NCBI GenBank assembly: GCA_009692615.1
Contig: SHYW01000012.1
Span: 1-62,997, forward strand
From: Deltaproteobacteria bacterium
GTDB taxonomy: Bacteria > Desulfobacterota > Binatia > UBA9968
Direction: 5' to 3'
DNA length: 62,997 nucleotides
Position numbers and translations under genes: made by a program. Each line of letters starts with the position of its first letter. The stretch's first letter is position 1. Positions 17,962-26,668 of this stretch are shown here, piece after piece. The notes under the pieces are model-generated. The model was not told where the DNA came from and did no database searches. It saw nothing but the letters and a program-made list of their open reading frames with translations.

Positions 17962-19119
17962 ATGAGGAGCGCACATGACTTTAAGATCCCTGAGCACGAT
18001 CCGGAATTGACCCACGTAGGTGCCGGGACTCCTGGTGGCGAGTTACTGCGCCGCTACTGGCAGCCGGTTGGTCTTTCAGAGGAGCTAAAGGATCTTCCCA
18101 AGCGCGTTCGCATTTTGGGCGAGGATCTTGTGGCTTTTCGGGACCGCAAGGGCAGGCCTGGCTTACTTTTTTTTCGTTGCAGCCACCGGGGCACGTCTTT
18201 GGAGTACGGGCGAATTGAGGATCGCGGACTACGCTGCTGCTATCACGGCTGGCTTTACGATGTCGAGGGCAATGTTCTCGACATGCCATTGGAGCCTGCG
18301 GAAAGCACCTTCAAAGAGCGCATCCAGCATCCATGTTATCCGGTTAAGGAATTTGGCGGTTTAGTTTTTGCCTACATGGGACCACTGGAAAAAATGCCCC
18401 AGTTCCCGATTTACGACGTGTGGACCAGAGAAGGTGGTTTTTTAAAACCTCGCATGGGTCCTAGAGTCGGGGGCGCGGTCAACTGCAATTGGCTTCAAAG
18501 CGAAGAAAACCTCATGGATGCGCTCCATGGTGTCTGGCTTCATACCGTTCATAGCGGACCACAGTTTCCAACCGATCTGCACAATACTCTGCCGGATGAG
18601 ATTCAATACGAAGAGACCGAGATGGGCATGAGGTTCGTAATGACTAGGAAACTCCGCAACGGAAAGTGGTGGGATGTCATATGGGAAATGATCATGCCGC
18701 TCAATATTCATCTAACCTATACCGACGAGCCGAAGACCGAGAACGTCCGCTCCATTGCTTTTTGTGTCCCTGTGGACGATACGCATCAGATTGGCGCCAG
18801 TATCCGGTGGGTGCCGGAACGTGAGATAGAAGAAAAAACCGGACGTGAAAAATTGGCCCCTGGGGGCATTTCTGACAGGACCTATGAACATACTCAGAGG
18901 CATCCAGATGACAAAGAGGCGCAGGAAGGTCAGGGTCCGATCGCGATTCACGCTTTGGAACATATTGCGAGTTCCGATAAGGGCGTCATCATGTTCCGCA
19001 AGATTCTGCGAGAGGCTATCGATGCCGTAAGGGAAGGGAGAGACCCGAAAGGAATTATTAGAGATCCCCACAAAGCTAGCTGTGTTTCCACAACCGGAGG
19101 AAGTATCGTCAGGGACTGA
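17962..19119 (+). CDS. Rieske [2Fe-2S] aromatic ring-hydroxylating oxygenase alpha subunit (phthalate 4,5-dioxygenase-like)
   Basis: 385 residues with both domains of a Rieske non-heme iron oxygenase. Cluster ligands Cys73/His75 (RCSHRGTS) and Cys92/His95 (CCYHGWLYD) form the Rieske motif. Asp186, His189 and His194 (LMDALHGVWLHTVH) give the D-x2-H-x4-H mononuclear iron site. GAGGAGG precedes the ATG. It resembles the single-component-alpha phthalate/vanillate type that needs a separate reductase, and none is encoded nearby. A binding protein starts 19 bases downstream. Likely an aromatic O-demethylase or ring hydroxylase; the exact substrate is unknown. Confidence 0.88.
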   Translation: MRSAHDFKIPEHDPELTHVGAGTPGGELLRRYWQPVGLSEELKDLPKRVRILGEDLVAFRDRKGRPGLLFFRCSHRGTSLEYGRIEDRGLRCCYHGWLYDVEGNVLDMPLEPAESTFKERIQHPCYPVKEFGGLVFAYMGPLEKMPQFPIYDVWTREGGFLKPRMGPRVGGAVNCNWLQSEENLMDALHGVWLHTVHSGPQFPTDLHNTLPDEIQYEETEMGMRFVMTRKLRNGKWWDVIWEMIMPLNIHLTYTDEPKTENVRSIAFCVPVDDTHQIGASIRWVPEREIEEKTGREKLAPGGISDRTYEHTQRHPDDKEAQEGQGPIAIHALEHIASSDKGVIMFRKILREAIDAVREGRDPKGIIRDPHKASCVSTTGGSIVRD

Positions 19120-19137
19120 CAATACACAGTTCATTTC

Positions 19138-20142
19138 ATGCAGCGACTCATAGACAAAATCGATTGTTGGTTGATTTTTGGGTTAATAGCCTTTTCTGGA
19201 CCCGATTATCTGCAAGCCGCCGATAGCGGTCGCATCGGGGCCAGAATAGCTTTTACCACCACCGGAGCGATCCAGGCACCCTTTTATCTGGCGAAGGAGA
19301 CCGGCCTTTTCAAAAAGCACGGTCTCGACGTAGAAGCGATCTATGCGCCAGGAAATATCGCCATGAGAGCCCTGGCTGCGGGCGAAGTGGACGTCATTGG
19401 TGGGTCGGGAGCGTTCCCGATTGTCGCTTCGCTGCAAGGCCTCGATAATGTAATTATTGCAGCGAGCCAGAAAATTTTGGATTATCAGCTGCTGGTGCTT
19501 CCTCGCCTTGAGAAGCCGGCGGATTTGATCGGCAAGAAGCTTGGTATAAGCACTTTTGGCACGGCCTCCGACTTTTCTCTTCGCGACATTTTACTTCAAG
19601 TGGGAATAGACCCGGGGAAGGTTGCCATCGTGCAAATTGGCGATACATCGACGCGACTCGCAGCTCTTCTGTCCGGTAACATTGACGGGACTATCCTCAA
19701 TCCCCCAACCTCGTTTATGGCCCGAAAAAAAGGGCTACGAATTCTCTTGGACAGCGGTGAACTCCGGATGCCTTATATCGGCGGAGCGGCGATCACGCTA
19801 AGGCGGGTTATAAAAGATTCGCCGGAAAAACTTCGACGTTTCATGCGGGCCTATATCGAGGCTACTTATGTTTTTAAGAGCAACCAGGAAGTCGCTCTTG
19901 CAACCCTACAAAAATATTCTCGTATTGAGGACCGGGAGATACTCAATGAAACCTATGCTTACTATGTAACGCAGTTTCCCTTGCTGCCGTATCCAACGCG
20001 AGAGGGTATCTTGGCTGTCCTGAAATCCGTTGCCTCAAGAATTCCATCGGCAGCCGATGCGAAACCAGAGGCGTTCATCGACACGCGCTTTGTTGCCGAA
20101 TTGGAACGGGACGGTTTTGTCGCGCGGCTCTCTGCAAAATAA
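19138..20142 (+). CDS. ABC-type substrate-binding protein, NMT1/SsuA-like
   Basis: 334 residues, signal peptide ending near LQAADSGR. Motifs: ARIAFTTTGAIQAPFYLAKE, APGNIAMRALAAGEVDVIGG and KPADLIGKKLGISTFGTASD. The tail AKPEAFIDTRFVAELERDGF is the family ending seen in several paralogues here. No good ribosome binding site is visible before the ATG; it starts 19 bases after the Rieske stop, so expression probably depends on coupling. The pairing implies a ligand related to the aromatic substrate of the oxygenase (inference). Confidence 0.85.
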   Translation: MQRLIDKIDCWLIFGLIAFSGPDYLQAADSGRIGARIAFTTTGAIQAPFYLAKETGLFKKHGLDVEAIYAPGNIAMRALAAGEVDVIGGSGAFPIVASLQGLDNVIIAASQKILDYQLLVLPRLEKPADLIGKKLGISTFGTASDFSLRDILLQVGIDPGKVAIVQIGDTSTRLAALLSGNIDGTILNPPTSFMARKKGLRILLDSGELRMPYIGGAAITLRRVIKDSPEKLRRFMRAYIEATYVFKSNQEVALATLQKYSRIEDREILNETYAYYVTQFPLLPYPTREGILAVLKSVASRIPSAADAKPEAFIDTRFVAELERDGFVARLSAK

Positions 20143-20346
20143 GTGTATGGATTTCCGGCGGCGTCGGCCACTCTTATGGCGACGAATGCCTTTTATCCCG
20201 CTTTCCTGCGAAAATGGTTAGAACCAGGGACGACCTTGATTTCAATTCTGAGTCGAGATTTGTTTGACCGGCGGCGTGCTGTATCATGATTTTTACCAAG
20301 CCTTGAAAGTTGCAACCGAGAAACCTTAACACTAGGAGTATCAACC

Positions 20347-21438
20347 ATGACGGAACGATCCGAAAGCGAAGTTCTGCTGCTCAACAATGCCGAGGTCGAA
20401 AAACTTCTCACCGTCGAGAGAGTCATCGCCGCCCTGGATGAGGCTTATCTCGAACTCGACAAAGGACTCACCGCTAACCGGCCGCGGACTTTTACTTTTT
20501 CACCAACCGATCATGGCCGTTTTGTGGCGAACACCCATGAGGGATTGATTAGGAGCAAGGGGGTCTACGACATTCGCATCGTGACCCACAGCCGGCCCGA
20601 TCCGAAGGTCGATCCAAGCCGAGTCAATTATTTCCACGGGGCGCTCAATTGTTCGCTCGACATGCTTTACGATATCAACACCGGCAATCTGCTGGCGATC
20701 ATTCACGACGGCTATTTGCAAAAAATGCGGGTGCAGGCGACCAACGCCATTGCCGCCCGCTATATGGCGAGAAAAAACACCAAGAGCATGGCGCTGATCG
20801 GTTCGGGCTGGCAGGCCACCGCGGCCATCGAATCGATGCGTCACGTGCGGCCCATCGCCAAAGTGAATGTTTTTAGCCGGAGCGCGGAAAATCGCCAAAG
20901 GTTCGTCCAACGCATGCGCGCTACCTACGGCGACATGGAAATCAACGATTGTGACAGCGCCGAGGCCGCCATCAAAGGCATGGATATGGTGGTTGCCGCG
21001 ACCAACTCCAACGAAGCGGTGTGCCGGGGAGAGTGGCTCGAAAAAGGCATGCACTTGACCGGCGTGTTGCCCTACGAGTTCGATCTGGATTGTTACAAGA
21101 AGGCCGATTACCTGGTCATTTTTAACCGGCTGCATGGCCGGGACTACGCCTTGCGGCGCGGCCCCGAAGAAGAGCCGCTCGATATTCCGCCCCATGCGGC
21201 CTTGATAAAAGACGCGCCGGAAATCGCCGATCTGGTTTCGGAAAAAGTGCCGGGACGAAGGAGCGATGACGAGATTACTATCTTCGCCAACGGCGGGCAT
21301 GGCTGGGGGCATGACGGCGGGCCAGGCTATGGCATTCAATTTACCGCCATGGCCAAATTGATTTACGATCTGGCGCGCGAGCGCGGCCTCGGACGCAAGC
21401 TGCCGCTGGAATGGTTTCAACAAGAGGTGAACTCTTAG
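20347..21438 (+). CDS. Ornithine cyclodeaminase/mu-crystallin family protein
   Basis: 363 residues after a TAGGAG site. MALIGSGWQATAAIESMRHV is the nucleotide motif and LQKMRVQATNAIAARYMARK the central arginine helix. In place of the catalytic lysine region there is an acidic/basic loop, THEGLIRSKGVYDIRIVTHS. A glycine/histidine-rich insertion, GGHGWGHDGGPGYGIQF, near the C-terminus is not seen in the other five OCD proteins and might bind metal or substrate. It is separated from the previous gene by a 204-base spacer, so it probably has its own promoter, and is followed after 75 bases by a binding protein. Confidence 0.85.
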   Translation: MTERSESEVLLLNNAEVEKLLTVERVIAALDEAYLELDKGLTANRPRTFTFSPTDHGRFVANTHEGLIRSKGVYDIRIVTHSRPDPKVDPSRVNYFHGALNCSLDMLYDINTGNLLAIIHDGYLQKMRVQATNAIAARYMARKNTKSMALIGSGWQATAAIESMRHVRPIAKVNVFSRSAENRQRFVQRMRATYGDMEINDCDSAEAAIKGMDMVVAATNSNEAVCRGEWLEKGMHLTGVLPYEFDLDCYKKADYLVIFNRLHGRDYALRRGPEEEPLDIPPHAALIKDAPEIADLVSEKVPGRRSDDEITIFANGGHGWGHDGGPGYGIQFTAMAKLIYDLARERGLGRKLPLEWFQQEVNS

Positions 21439-21513
21439 AAAATATTAGCGCTCGCTCTTGCAACCAAGCCAAACCAGGGCTGGTATCGAATTCGAAAAAG
21501 GAAAGCTGTGAAC

Positions 21514-22503
21514 ATGAAGATGCGGCCGAGATTGCTGCTCGCCTTGTTGGGAACGGTTCTGCCCGCCACTCCCGCTTTCACTCAAGAGCGCGTGCGGATT
21601 TCCTACAGCTCGGTGGAGGCGCCCAACGCCAACTGGTTTATCGCCCATGATCGCCGGCTTTATCAGAAATACGGCGTCGACGCGGAATCGATATTTATCC
21701 CTAGCTCCAGTACCGTGATCAACGCGATCATCGGCGGCTCGGTTAAACTCGGCAACGGCACCGGTGGCGCGATCGCCAACGCTGTGGTGGCGGGCGCCAA
21801 TCTCGTGGCGGTGGGAAGTTTCATCAACACTTTGCCTTACGAGCTGATTGTCCAACAGTCGATCAAATCGGCGGCGGACTTGAAGGGAAAAACCATCGGC
21901 ATCGCGCGCATCGGCAGCGCCTCGGACGTCGCGGCGCGAGTGCTGATCAAAGGTTTAGGTTTAGACCCGGATAAGGATGTGGCGATCATTCAAGGCGGCG
22001 GCGGTTCGGAGCGAGTAGCGGCGTTTCGCGGCGGCAGAATCGCCGGGTTCCCATCGCCGCCTGGAATCATCCACTTAGCTAAGGGAATCCCGCATAGAGT
22101 TATGATCACCACCGCCGACCTGCCCAAGGGTTTGCCGTTCCCCTATGTTTGCGTGACCACTACCAAGAGCTATCTCGCGAGCAATCGTGAGACGGTCAAG
22201 CGAATTCTGATGGCGCTGATCGAGGCCACTCATTTCTTCAAGACCCGCAAGGAGGACAGCAAGCGGCTGCTGGCGAAGTATTCCAAGCAGGATAACGAGG
22301 CATTCTTAGAAGGCTCCTATGTCGGCAACGAACCGATCTACGAACGCGTCCCTTTGGTAACCCGGGAAGGGATGGAGATTCAGATCAAGGAAGCGATTGG
22401 GCGGCGTCCCAATGTCAACTTAAAGACTGACGACATCATCGACGACAGCCTGGTTTTGCAACTGGAAAAAGAAGGCTTCATCGAGCGGCTATATAGAAAG
22501 TGA
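21514..22503 (+). CDS. ABC-type substrate-binding protein, NMT1/SsuA-like
   Basis: About 329 residues from the ATG at 21514, which is 9 bases past an AAGGAAAG site; a GTG at 21508 is the alternative. Signal peptide MKMRPRLLLALLGTVLPATP. Motifs: VRISYSSVEAPNANWFIAHD, FIPSSSTVINAIIGGSVKLG and SAADLKGKTIGIARIGSASD. The mature domain resembles the 16820 protein more than the 11235/13427 pair. It is flanked on both sides by OCD genes, 14 bases before the next one, consistent with one transcript from 20347 to 25814. Confidence 0.86.
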   Translation: MKMRPRLLLALLGTVLPATPAFTQERVRISYSSVEAPNANWFIAHDRRLYQKYGVDAESIFIPSSSTVINAIIGGSVKLGNGTGGAIANAVVAGANLVAVGSFINTLPYELIVQQSIKSAADLKGKTIGIARIGSASDVAARVLIKGLGLDPDKDVAIIQGGGGSERVAAFRGGRIAGFPSPPGIIHLAKGIPHRVMITTADLPKGLPFPYVCVTTTKSYLASNRETVKRILMALIEATHFFKTRKEDSKRLLAKYSKQDNEAFLEGSYVGNEPIYERVPLVTREGMEIQIKEAIGRRPNVNLKTDDIIDDSLVLQLEKEGFIERLYRK

Positions 22504-22516
22504 GAGAAAAATCGTA

Positions 22517-23581
22517 ATGCTGATTCTTCGCCCGGAAGAAGTGGAGGGATTGCTATCGATGACGGAAGCGGTTGACGCTGTCGAGCAAGCCTTCGCCGAT
22601 TGGGGGAAATATCCGCAGATCAATCTCACTCGGCGCCGGCTCCACTTCGGCGACGCGCGGCTCAATTCAATGCCCGCTGCGTTGCCATCTCGTGAAAAAA
22701 TCGGCCTGCGCATTCAGAGCGAGATTCTCGCCGTCAGCGGCGGCGTGCAAACCTATCCTTCGCGCAGCCCGCTGGTCGATGTCTTGTTCGACACGCGCAA
22801 TGCCGCGCCGGTGGCGATGATCCTGTCCTCGACCCAGCGCGGCTTAACGAAAGAAGGTGTGCCACTGCGGACTTCCGATCTCATGACCGCGGCGATCAGC
22901 GCCGTCGGCACCAAGTGGATGAGCCGAAGCGACTGCGGAGAACTGCTTTTATTGGGTTCCGGCAAACAGGCACGCAATCACCTTCTGGCTTTGCGCGCCG
23001 TGCGAGATTTGAAACGCGTCAGGGTCTTCAGTCCGACGCCCCAACATCGGGTGCGCTTCGCCGAAGAAATGACCGCGGCGCTCGATCTCGATGTCATCCC
23101 AGTCGATGACGTGCGGGAAGCTTTCGGTCACGCCGATATCGTCCTGGCGGCCACCAATACCAACGTGCCGGCGTTTTCCGGCGGTTGGTTGCGCGACGGC
23201 ATGCACGTCACGTCGATCGTCGGCAGCAACATCGGCATGGTCCAGGCCGGCGTGATTGCCCACAAGCGGCGCGAGCTCGACGACGAGACATTGCGGCGAG
23301 CGGCGCTGATCGGCATCGCATCGCGCGAGTTGGCGATACAGGATCAGCAGGGCGATATCTACGATCAAGTCCAGGCCGGACAGTTGAGCTGGGATGCGAT
23401 TGCCGAACTGAGAGAAATTGTCGGCGGGCAGAAAAGCGGCCGAAACAGTCCGGCGGATATCACGGTATTTAAAAACAACGGCGGCCAGGGTATCGCCGAG
23501 CTGGCGATTGCCGACTTGATCCTCACGCGTGCGCGGGAGCAAAAACTTGGCATCGAGATAAACTGGGGTGAAGGCTACTAA
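22517..23581 (+). CDS. Ornithine cyclodeaminase/mu-crystallin family protein, GSN subgroup
   Basis: 354 residues. LLLLGSGKQARNHLLALRAV is the nucleotide motif, VFSPTPQHRVRFAEEMTA the following segment. SIVGSNIGMVQAG and RRELDDETLRRAA mark the same subgroup as the gene at 15726, and both end with an NNGGQGIAELAIADLI-type helix. The lysine site reads KIGLRIQSEI. LTKEGVPLRTSD replaces the usual DG-x3-x-RTAA loop. It starts 14 bases after a binding protein and stops 13 bases before another, so it is embedded in an SBP-OCD-SBP unit. Confidence 0.85.
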   Translation: MLILRPEEVEGLLSMTEAVDAVEQAFADWGKYPQINLTRRRLHFGDARLNSMPAALPSREKIGLRIQSEILAVSGGVQTYPSRSPLVDVLFDTRNAAPVAMILSSTQRGLTKEGVPLRTSDLMTAAISAVGTKWMSRSDCGELLLLGSGKQARNHLLALRAVRDLKRVRVFSPTPQHRVRFAEEMTAALDLDVIPVDDVREAFGHADIVLAATNTNVPAFSGGWLRDGMHVTSIVGSNIGMVQAGVIAHKRRELDDETLRRAALIGIASRELAIQDQQGDIYDQVQAGQLSWDAIAELREIVGGQKSGRNSPADITVFKNNGGQGIAELAIADLILTRAREQKLGIEINWGEGY

Positions 23582-23593
23582 CGAGGAGGGATT

Positions 23594-24580
23594 ATGAAAA
23601 ATCTATTCCTGCGTGTCTCCGGGTTGCTGCTATTACTGGACTTCGGCTTGGTAACCGTCGCGTTCGCGCAGTTGACCAAGCTGCGCGCGGCATATTCCGC
23701 TGAAAGCTCGTGGTCGCTCGCGACCTGGGTGGCGCACGACGCCGGTCTCTACAGGAAATACGGTCTGGACGTCGATCTGGTTTTGATTCGCAGCGCGTCA
23801 ACCATAACGTCGGCATTAATCGCCGGCGAGACGCCGATGATTCAGCTCGGTGGCAACGGCACTATTCAAGCCGCTTTGCAGGGCGCCGACACGGTCAACA
23901 TTCTCACCTTGGTGCCGATCATCCCGCAGAGTTTAGTAGTGACGCCGGACATCAAAGGGACTGAGGACTTGAGAGGAAAACGTTTCGGCGTGAGCCGATT
24001 CGGCGCGCTGAGCGATTTGGTCATTCGCCGATACTTGAGAAAGTTCGGCTTGGACCCGGCGAAAGACGTTACGATTGTGCAAATCGGCGGCATCCCCGAA
24101 CTGGTGACTGCGATGAAGGCGGGAGCCATCTCCGGCGGCTCGATCTCTCCACCGGCACTCACGGTGGCTAAAAAATTCGGCTTCAAAGAGCTGGCCGATT
24201 TCGAAAGCCTCGATTATAAATACCCGGCGGTGGCGATCGCTTCGACCAAGAGTTTTATCCAGCGCAATCGGCCGGCGGCGCTGAATTTCATCCGCGGCGA
24301 GATCGAGGGCATCCACGCCATTCGAACCCAGAAAAATTTTGCCATCAATGTCTTGAAGAAATATATGCGCATCAACGACGCGGATGTTCTCGAAGACGGC
24401 TATCGCTACGCGCTGAAGTTTTTTCAGCCACGGCCCTATCCGACCTTGGACGAAGTGAGAGCGGTGCTCGACGAATATAAAAGTTTGCCGCAAGCGGCCA
24501 CTGCGAAGCCGGAGAATTTCATCGATTTAACCCTACTGCACGACCTGGAGAAGGAAAGATTCTTTGATAAATTTAAATAG
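23594..24580 (+). CDS. ABC-type substrate-binding protein, NMT1/SsuA-like
   Basis: 328 residues behind a strong GAGGAGGG. Signal peptide of about 24 residues ending at VAFAQ. Motifs: LRAAYSAESSWSLATWVAHD, RSASTITSALIAGETPMIQL and GTEDLRGKRFGVSRFGALSD. The AKPENFIDLTLLHDLEKERF tail is intact. It follows an OCD gene by 13 bases and is followed, after 104 bases, by a binding protein of a different fold, so two unrelated binding proteins may serve the same locus. Confidence 0.87.
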   Translation: MKNLFLRVSGLLLLLDFGLVTVAFAQLTKLRAAYSAESSWSLATWVAHDAGLYRKYGLDVDLVLIRSASTITSALIAGETPMIQLGGNGTIQAALQGADTVNILTLVPIIPQSLVVTPDIKGTEDLRGKRFGVSRFGALSDLVIRRYLRKFGLDPAKDVTIVQIGGIPELVTAMKAGAISGGSISPPALTVAKKFGFKELADFESLDYKYPAVAIASTKSFIQRNRPAALNFIRGEIEGIHAIRTQKNFAINVLKKYMRINDADVLEDGYRYALKFFQPRPYPTLDEVRAVLDEYKSLPQAATAKPENFIDLTLLHDLEKERFFDKFK

Positions 24581-24683
24581 TAGCAATAATAGCAACGGCG
24601 GCCGGGCGCAGATTGAATAATCCAGGCTGGCTTCCGCGCCTGATTGCGTCTAATCTGCTCGGCAGGATTGGCAGGAGGTCGAG

Positions 24684-25814
24684 GTGAAACCGGTATTTTC
24701 CCTTCCAACAATTTGCGTTCTGCTGGTATCGCTTGATGGGCCGGTGTTCGGCGCGGAGGCGAAACCATCCTGGCAAGTGACTTGGGAAAAGACCGTCGCC
24801 GCGGCAAAAAAAGAGGGAAAGCTGAATTTTTACGTCGGCCGTTACGGCAGCGAGCCGTTACTCAACGAGTTCCGCAAAGAATTTCCCGAAATAAAAATCG
24901 TCACGGTCAACGGCGCGGGCAATTCGCTGGGAACCAGAATCATCACCGAGAGCCGCGCCGGTCATGTGGTCGCCGATCTTTTCAGCGGCGGCGCCAATAC
25001 CAACTACGAAGTGCTCTACGAAGGCAAAGTCCTCGACTCGATCAAGTCGCTGCTGGTTCTTCCCGAAGTGGTTGACGAGAGCAAGTGGTACGACGGACGA
25101 ATTCGCTATACCGACACGGAGCAGCGCCATGTGCTGGTCTATATCGCCAATCCGACATCATCGGGATTTTACTTCAACACGAATCTGGTGAATCCCAAAG
25201 AGTTCAAATCGTACTGGGATTTGGTGGCGCCCAGGTGGAAAGGTAAATTCGTCTCGCAAGATCCGATGGGAACCGGCCTGGGCGCGTCGCTGCAGCACTA
25301 CTATTATCATCCCGAGCTCGGCCCCGAGTTTATCAAGAAATTATTCGGCGACATGCAGCCGACATTCGGCCGCGATCGTCGCCAGATCACCGACTGGCTC
25401 GCCCAGGGTCGATACGCGCTGTGCGTCGGTTGCCGCGACACAGCGAAGGCGAAGTCCCAGGGACTGCCGGTGGACGAAATGGACCAAGTCGACTGGAAGG
25501 AAGGCGGCCACATCACCTCGGGCGGCGGCTCCATCAGTTTCATCAAAGGCGCGCCCAATCCCAACGTGGCGAAAGTCTTCGTCAACTGGTTTCTCTCCCG
25601 CCGCGGCCAAATCGCCTTGCAAAAATATCTCGACCTCTACGGTGAAGACGGCCCCAATTCGCGGCGTATCGATATTCCCAAAGACATGCTCGTCCCGGTC
25701 AACCGCATGCAAGCGGGCAAAAAATATTTCGACGTTGCCGATCCCAAGTACGCCGACATGACGCCGCTGTTCGATCTGCTCAAGCAGGTTGTGAAGGTGA
25801 AGGAGGGGAAGTAG
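24684..25814 (+). CDS. Extracellular solute-binding protein family 1 (iron(III) type)
   Basis: 376 residues from a GTG preceded by AGGAGG. Signal peptide ends around VFGAEAKP. Mature N-terminus WEKTVAAAKKEGKLNFYVGR is the classic start of Fe(3+)-type binding proteins, followed by YGSEPLLNEFRKEFPEIKI. YWDLVAPRWKGKFVSQDP corresponds to the family's dLldPkWkGki block. The GGGSISFIKGAPNPNVAKVF segment is the hinge region. There is no sign of the tyrosine pair that binds ferric iron in FbpA, so an organic ligand is likely. Confidence 0.82.
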   Translation: MKPVFSLPTICVLLVSLDGPVFGAEAKPSWQVTWEKTVAAAKKEGKLNFYVGRYGSEPLLNEFRKEFPEIKIVTVNGAGNSLGTRIITESRAGHVVADLFSGGANTNYEVLYEGKVLDSIKSLLVLPEVVDESKWYDGRIRYTDTEQRHVLVYIANPTSSGFYFNTNLVNPKEFKSYWDLVAPRWKGKFVSQDPMGTGLGASLQHYYYHPELGPEFIKKLFGDMQPTFGRDRRQITDWLAQGRYALCVGCRDTAKAKSQGLPVDEMDQVDWKEGGHITSGGGSISFIKGAPNPNVAKVFVNWFLSRRGQIALQKYLDLYGEDGPNSRRIDIPKDMLVPVNRMQAGKKYFDVADPKYADMTPLFDLLKQVVKVKEGK

Positions 25815-25837
25815 GTTAATTAGCGAGTGATGCGTCA

Positions 25838-26269
25838 ATGCAATTTGTTGTCCCGAAGTATCGACTGATAGCTATCGTTTCTATACCTCTTATCCTCGCG
25901 GTACTTTCCGTATCCGCTTGGGCTGGACCTCGATATGACACACCCGAGGCCACCATACAAACTTATATTGATGCGCTCCGGCGAGGTGATCAGCCAGCAG
26001 TCTCAGTGTGTTTTGAACCTGAAGCTCACGACTTCTACCTACCAGGACCAATTCCTATCGATCAATTTATTATCCGCAAGCGGATTGTGTATGGTCCTTC
26101 TGATGAAAAAAAGTGGAAAGGCGTGGGATATACGGCGCGTATGATTAGAGGAGATATTGGGTTAGAGGTCGAGGAGACTATAGATGGCACCAAGAACAGC
26201 TTCTATTACAGACTACGCCGCGTCCGAGGGCAGTGGAAAATAGTAGTGCTCGCGAGCGACACGAGGTAA
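25838..26269 (+). CDS. Small secreted protein, NTF2-like fold likely
   Basis: 143 residues. A signal peptide ends near AWAGPRYDT. The rest reads like a SnoaL/DUF4878-type NTF2 domain: PEATIQTYIDALRRGDQPAV is the usual first helix (one polypeptide handling 'aliquot of the population' sequences such as x-A-x-x-x-Y), and a C-terminal YRLRRVRGQWKIVVL strand closes the cone. Such domains are ligand-binding or protein-interaction modules. No strong ribosome binding site; it begins 23 bases after the previous gene. Function unknown. Confidence 0.55.
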   Translation: MQFVVPKYRLIAIVSIPLILAVLSVSAWAGPRYDTPEATIQTYIDALRRGDQPAVSVCFEPEAHDFYLPGPIPIDQFIIRKRIVYGPSDEKKWKGVGYTARMIRGDIGLEVEETIDGTKNSFYYRLRRVRGQWKIVVLASDTR

Positions 26270-26371
26270 AAGGGTTCTATTGGTGGTGATGTGTCAATGG
26301 CTACGTAGCCTTGTGTCCAAAGGGAATCGCATCTTGCGGTCTGATAAATATCGCAAACGAAGGGAATGACG

Positions 26372-26619
26372 ATGCGTAGGGTTTATCACAAGTGCCACTT
26401 CTGTGAGGGAGCTGTTACGGAGAAAAAGATTACCGCGACTATCGTTGGGGCGAGACTATGGTGACGGTCATCAAGAACGTTCCCCCGGGTGTTTGTCAGA
26501 ATTGTGGTGAACAGTATTTTAAGGCGGCCATCGTCAAAGCGATGGAGAGGGTCGCCCGGTCCAAGCGCAAGCCGAAAGAGATCTTACAAGTTCCCGTCCG
26601 TGAATTAAGAGTCGCTTGA
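26372..26619 (+). pseudogene. YgiT/MqsA-type zinc finger, frameshifted
   Basis: Reading from the ATG at 26372 gives MRRVYHKCHFCEGAVTEKKI and then falls into a stop at 26462-26464. One base away, the frame continues with RWGETMVTVIKNVPPGVCQN, then CGEQYF and a C-terminal helix ending at 26619. Joined, the product has the two CxxC zinc knuckles (CHFC and CQNC) and the VPxGVC motif of YgiT-type antitoxins, about 82 residues. The total of 248 bases is one short of a whole number of codons, so a single-base deletion near 26433-26437 explains it. It could be a real pseudogene or an assembly error. No partner toxin is recognisable upstream. Confidence 0.75.
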
Positions 26620-26668
26620 TGTACTCGATGTGGTTCGCTTCGTTCACCACATCCGACGATACTCGAAC

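Noticed and set aside
20264-20291. TTGACC...CATGAT promoter before the OCD gene at 20347
   Set aside because: Both boxes are far from consensus and the spacing is off; too weak to list.
20500-21423. 307-codon antisense frame opposite an OCD gene
   Set aside because: Lies wholly inside a recognised OCD gene, with no homology-like features.
26270-26371. Possible toxin partner upstream of the YgiT relic (tail reading RSDKYRKRRE)
   Set aside because: Only a short open stretch without a start or fold; not enough to call a DUF4258/MqsR remnant.
26627-26653. GATGTGGT/ACCACATC stem-loop as terminator
   Set aside because: No T tract follows on either strand.
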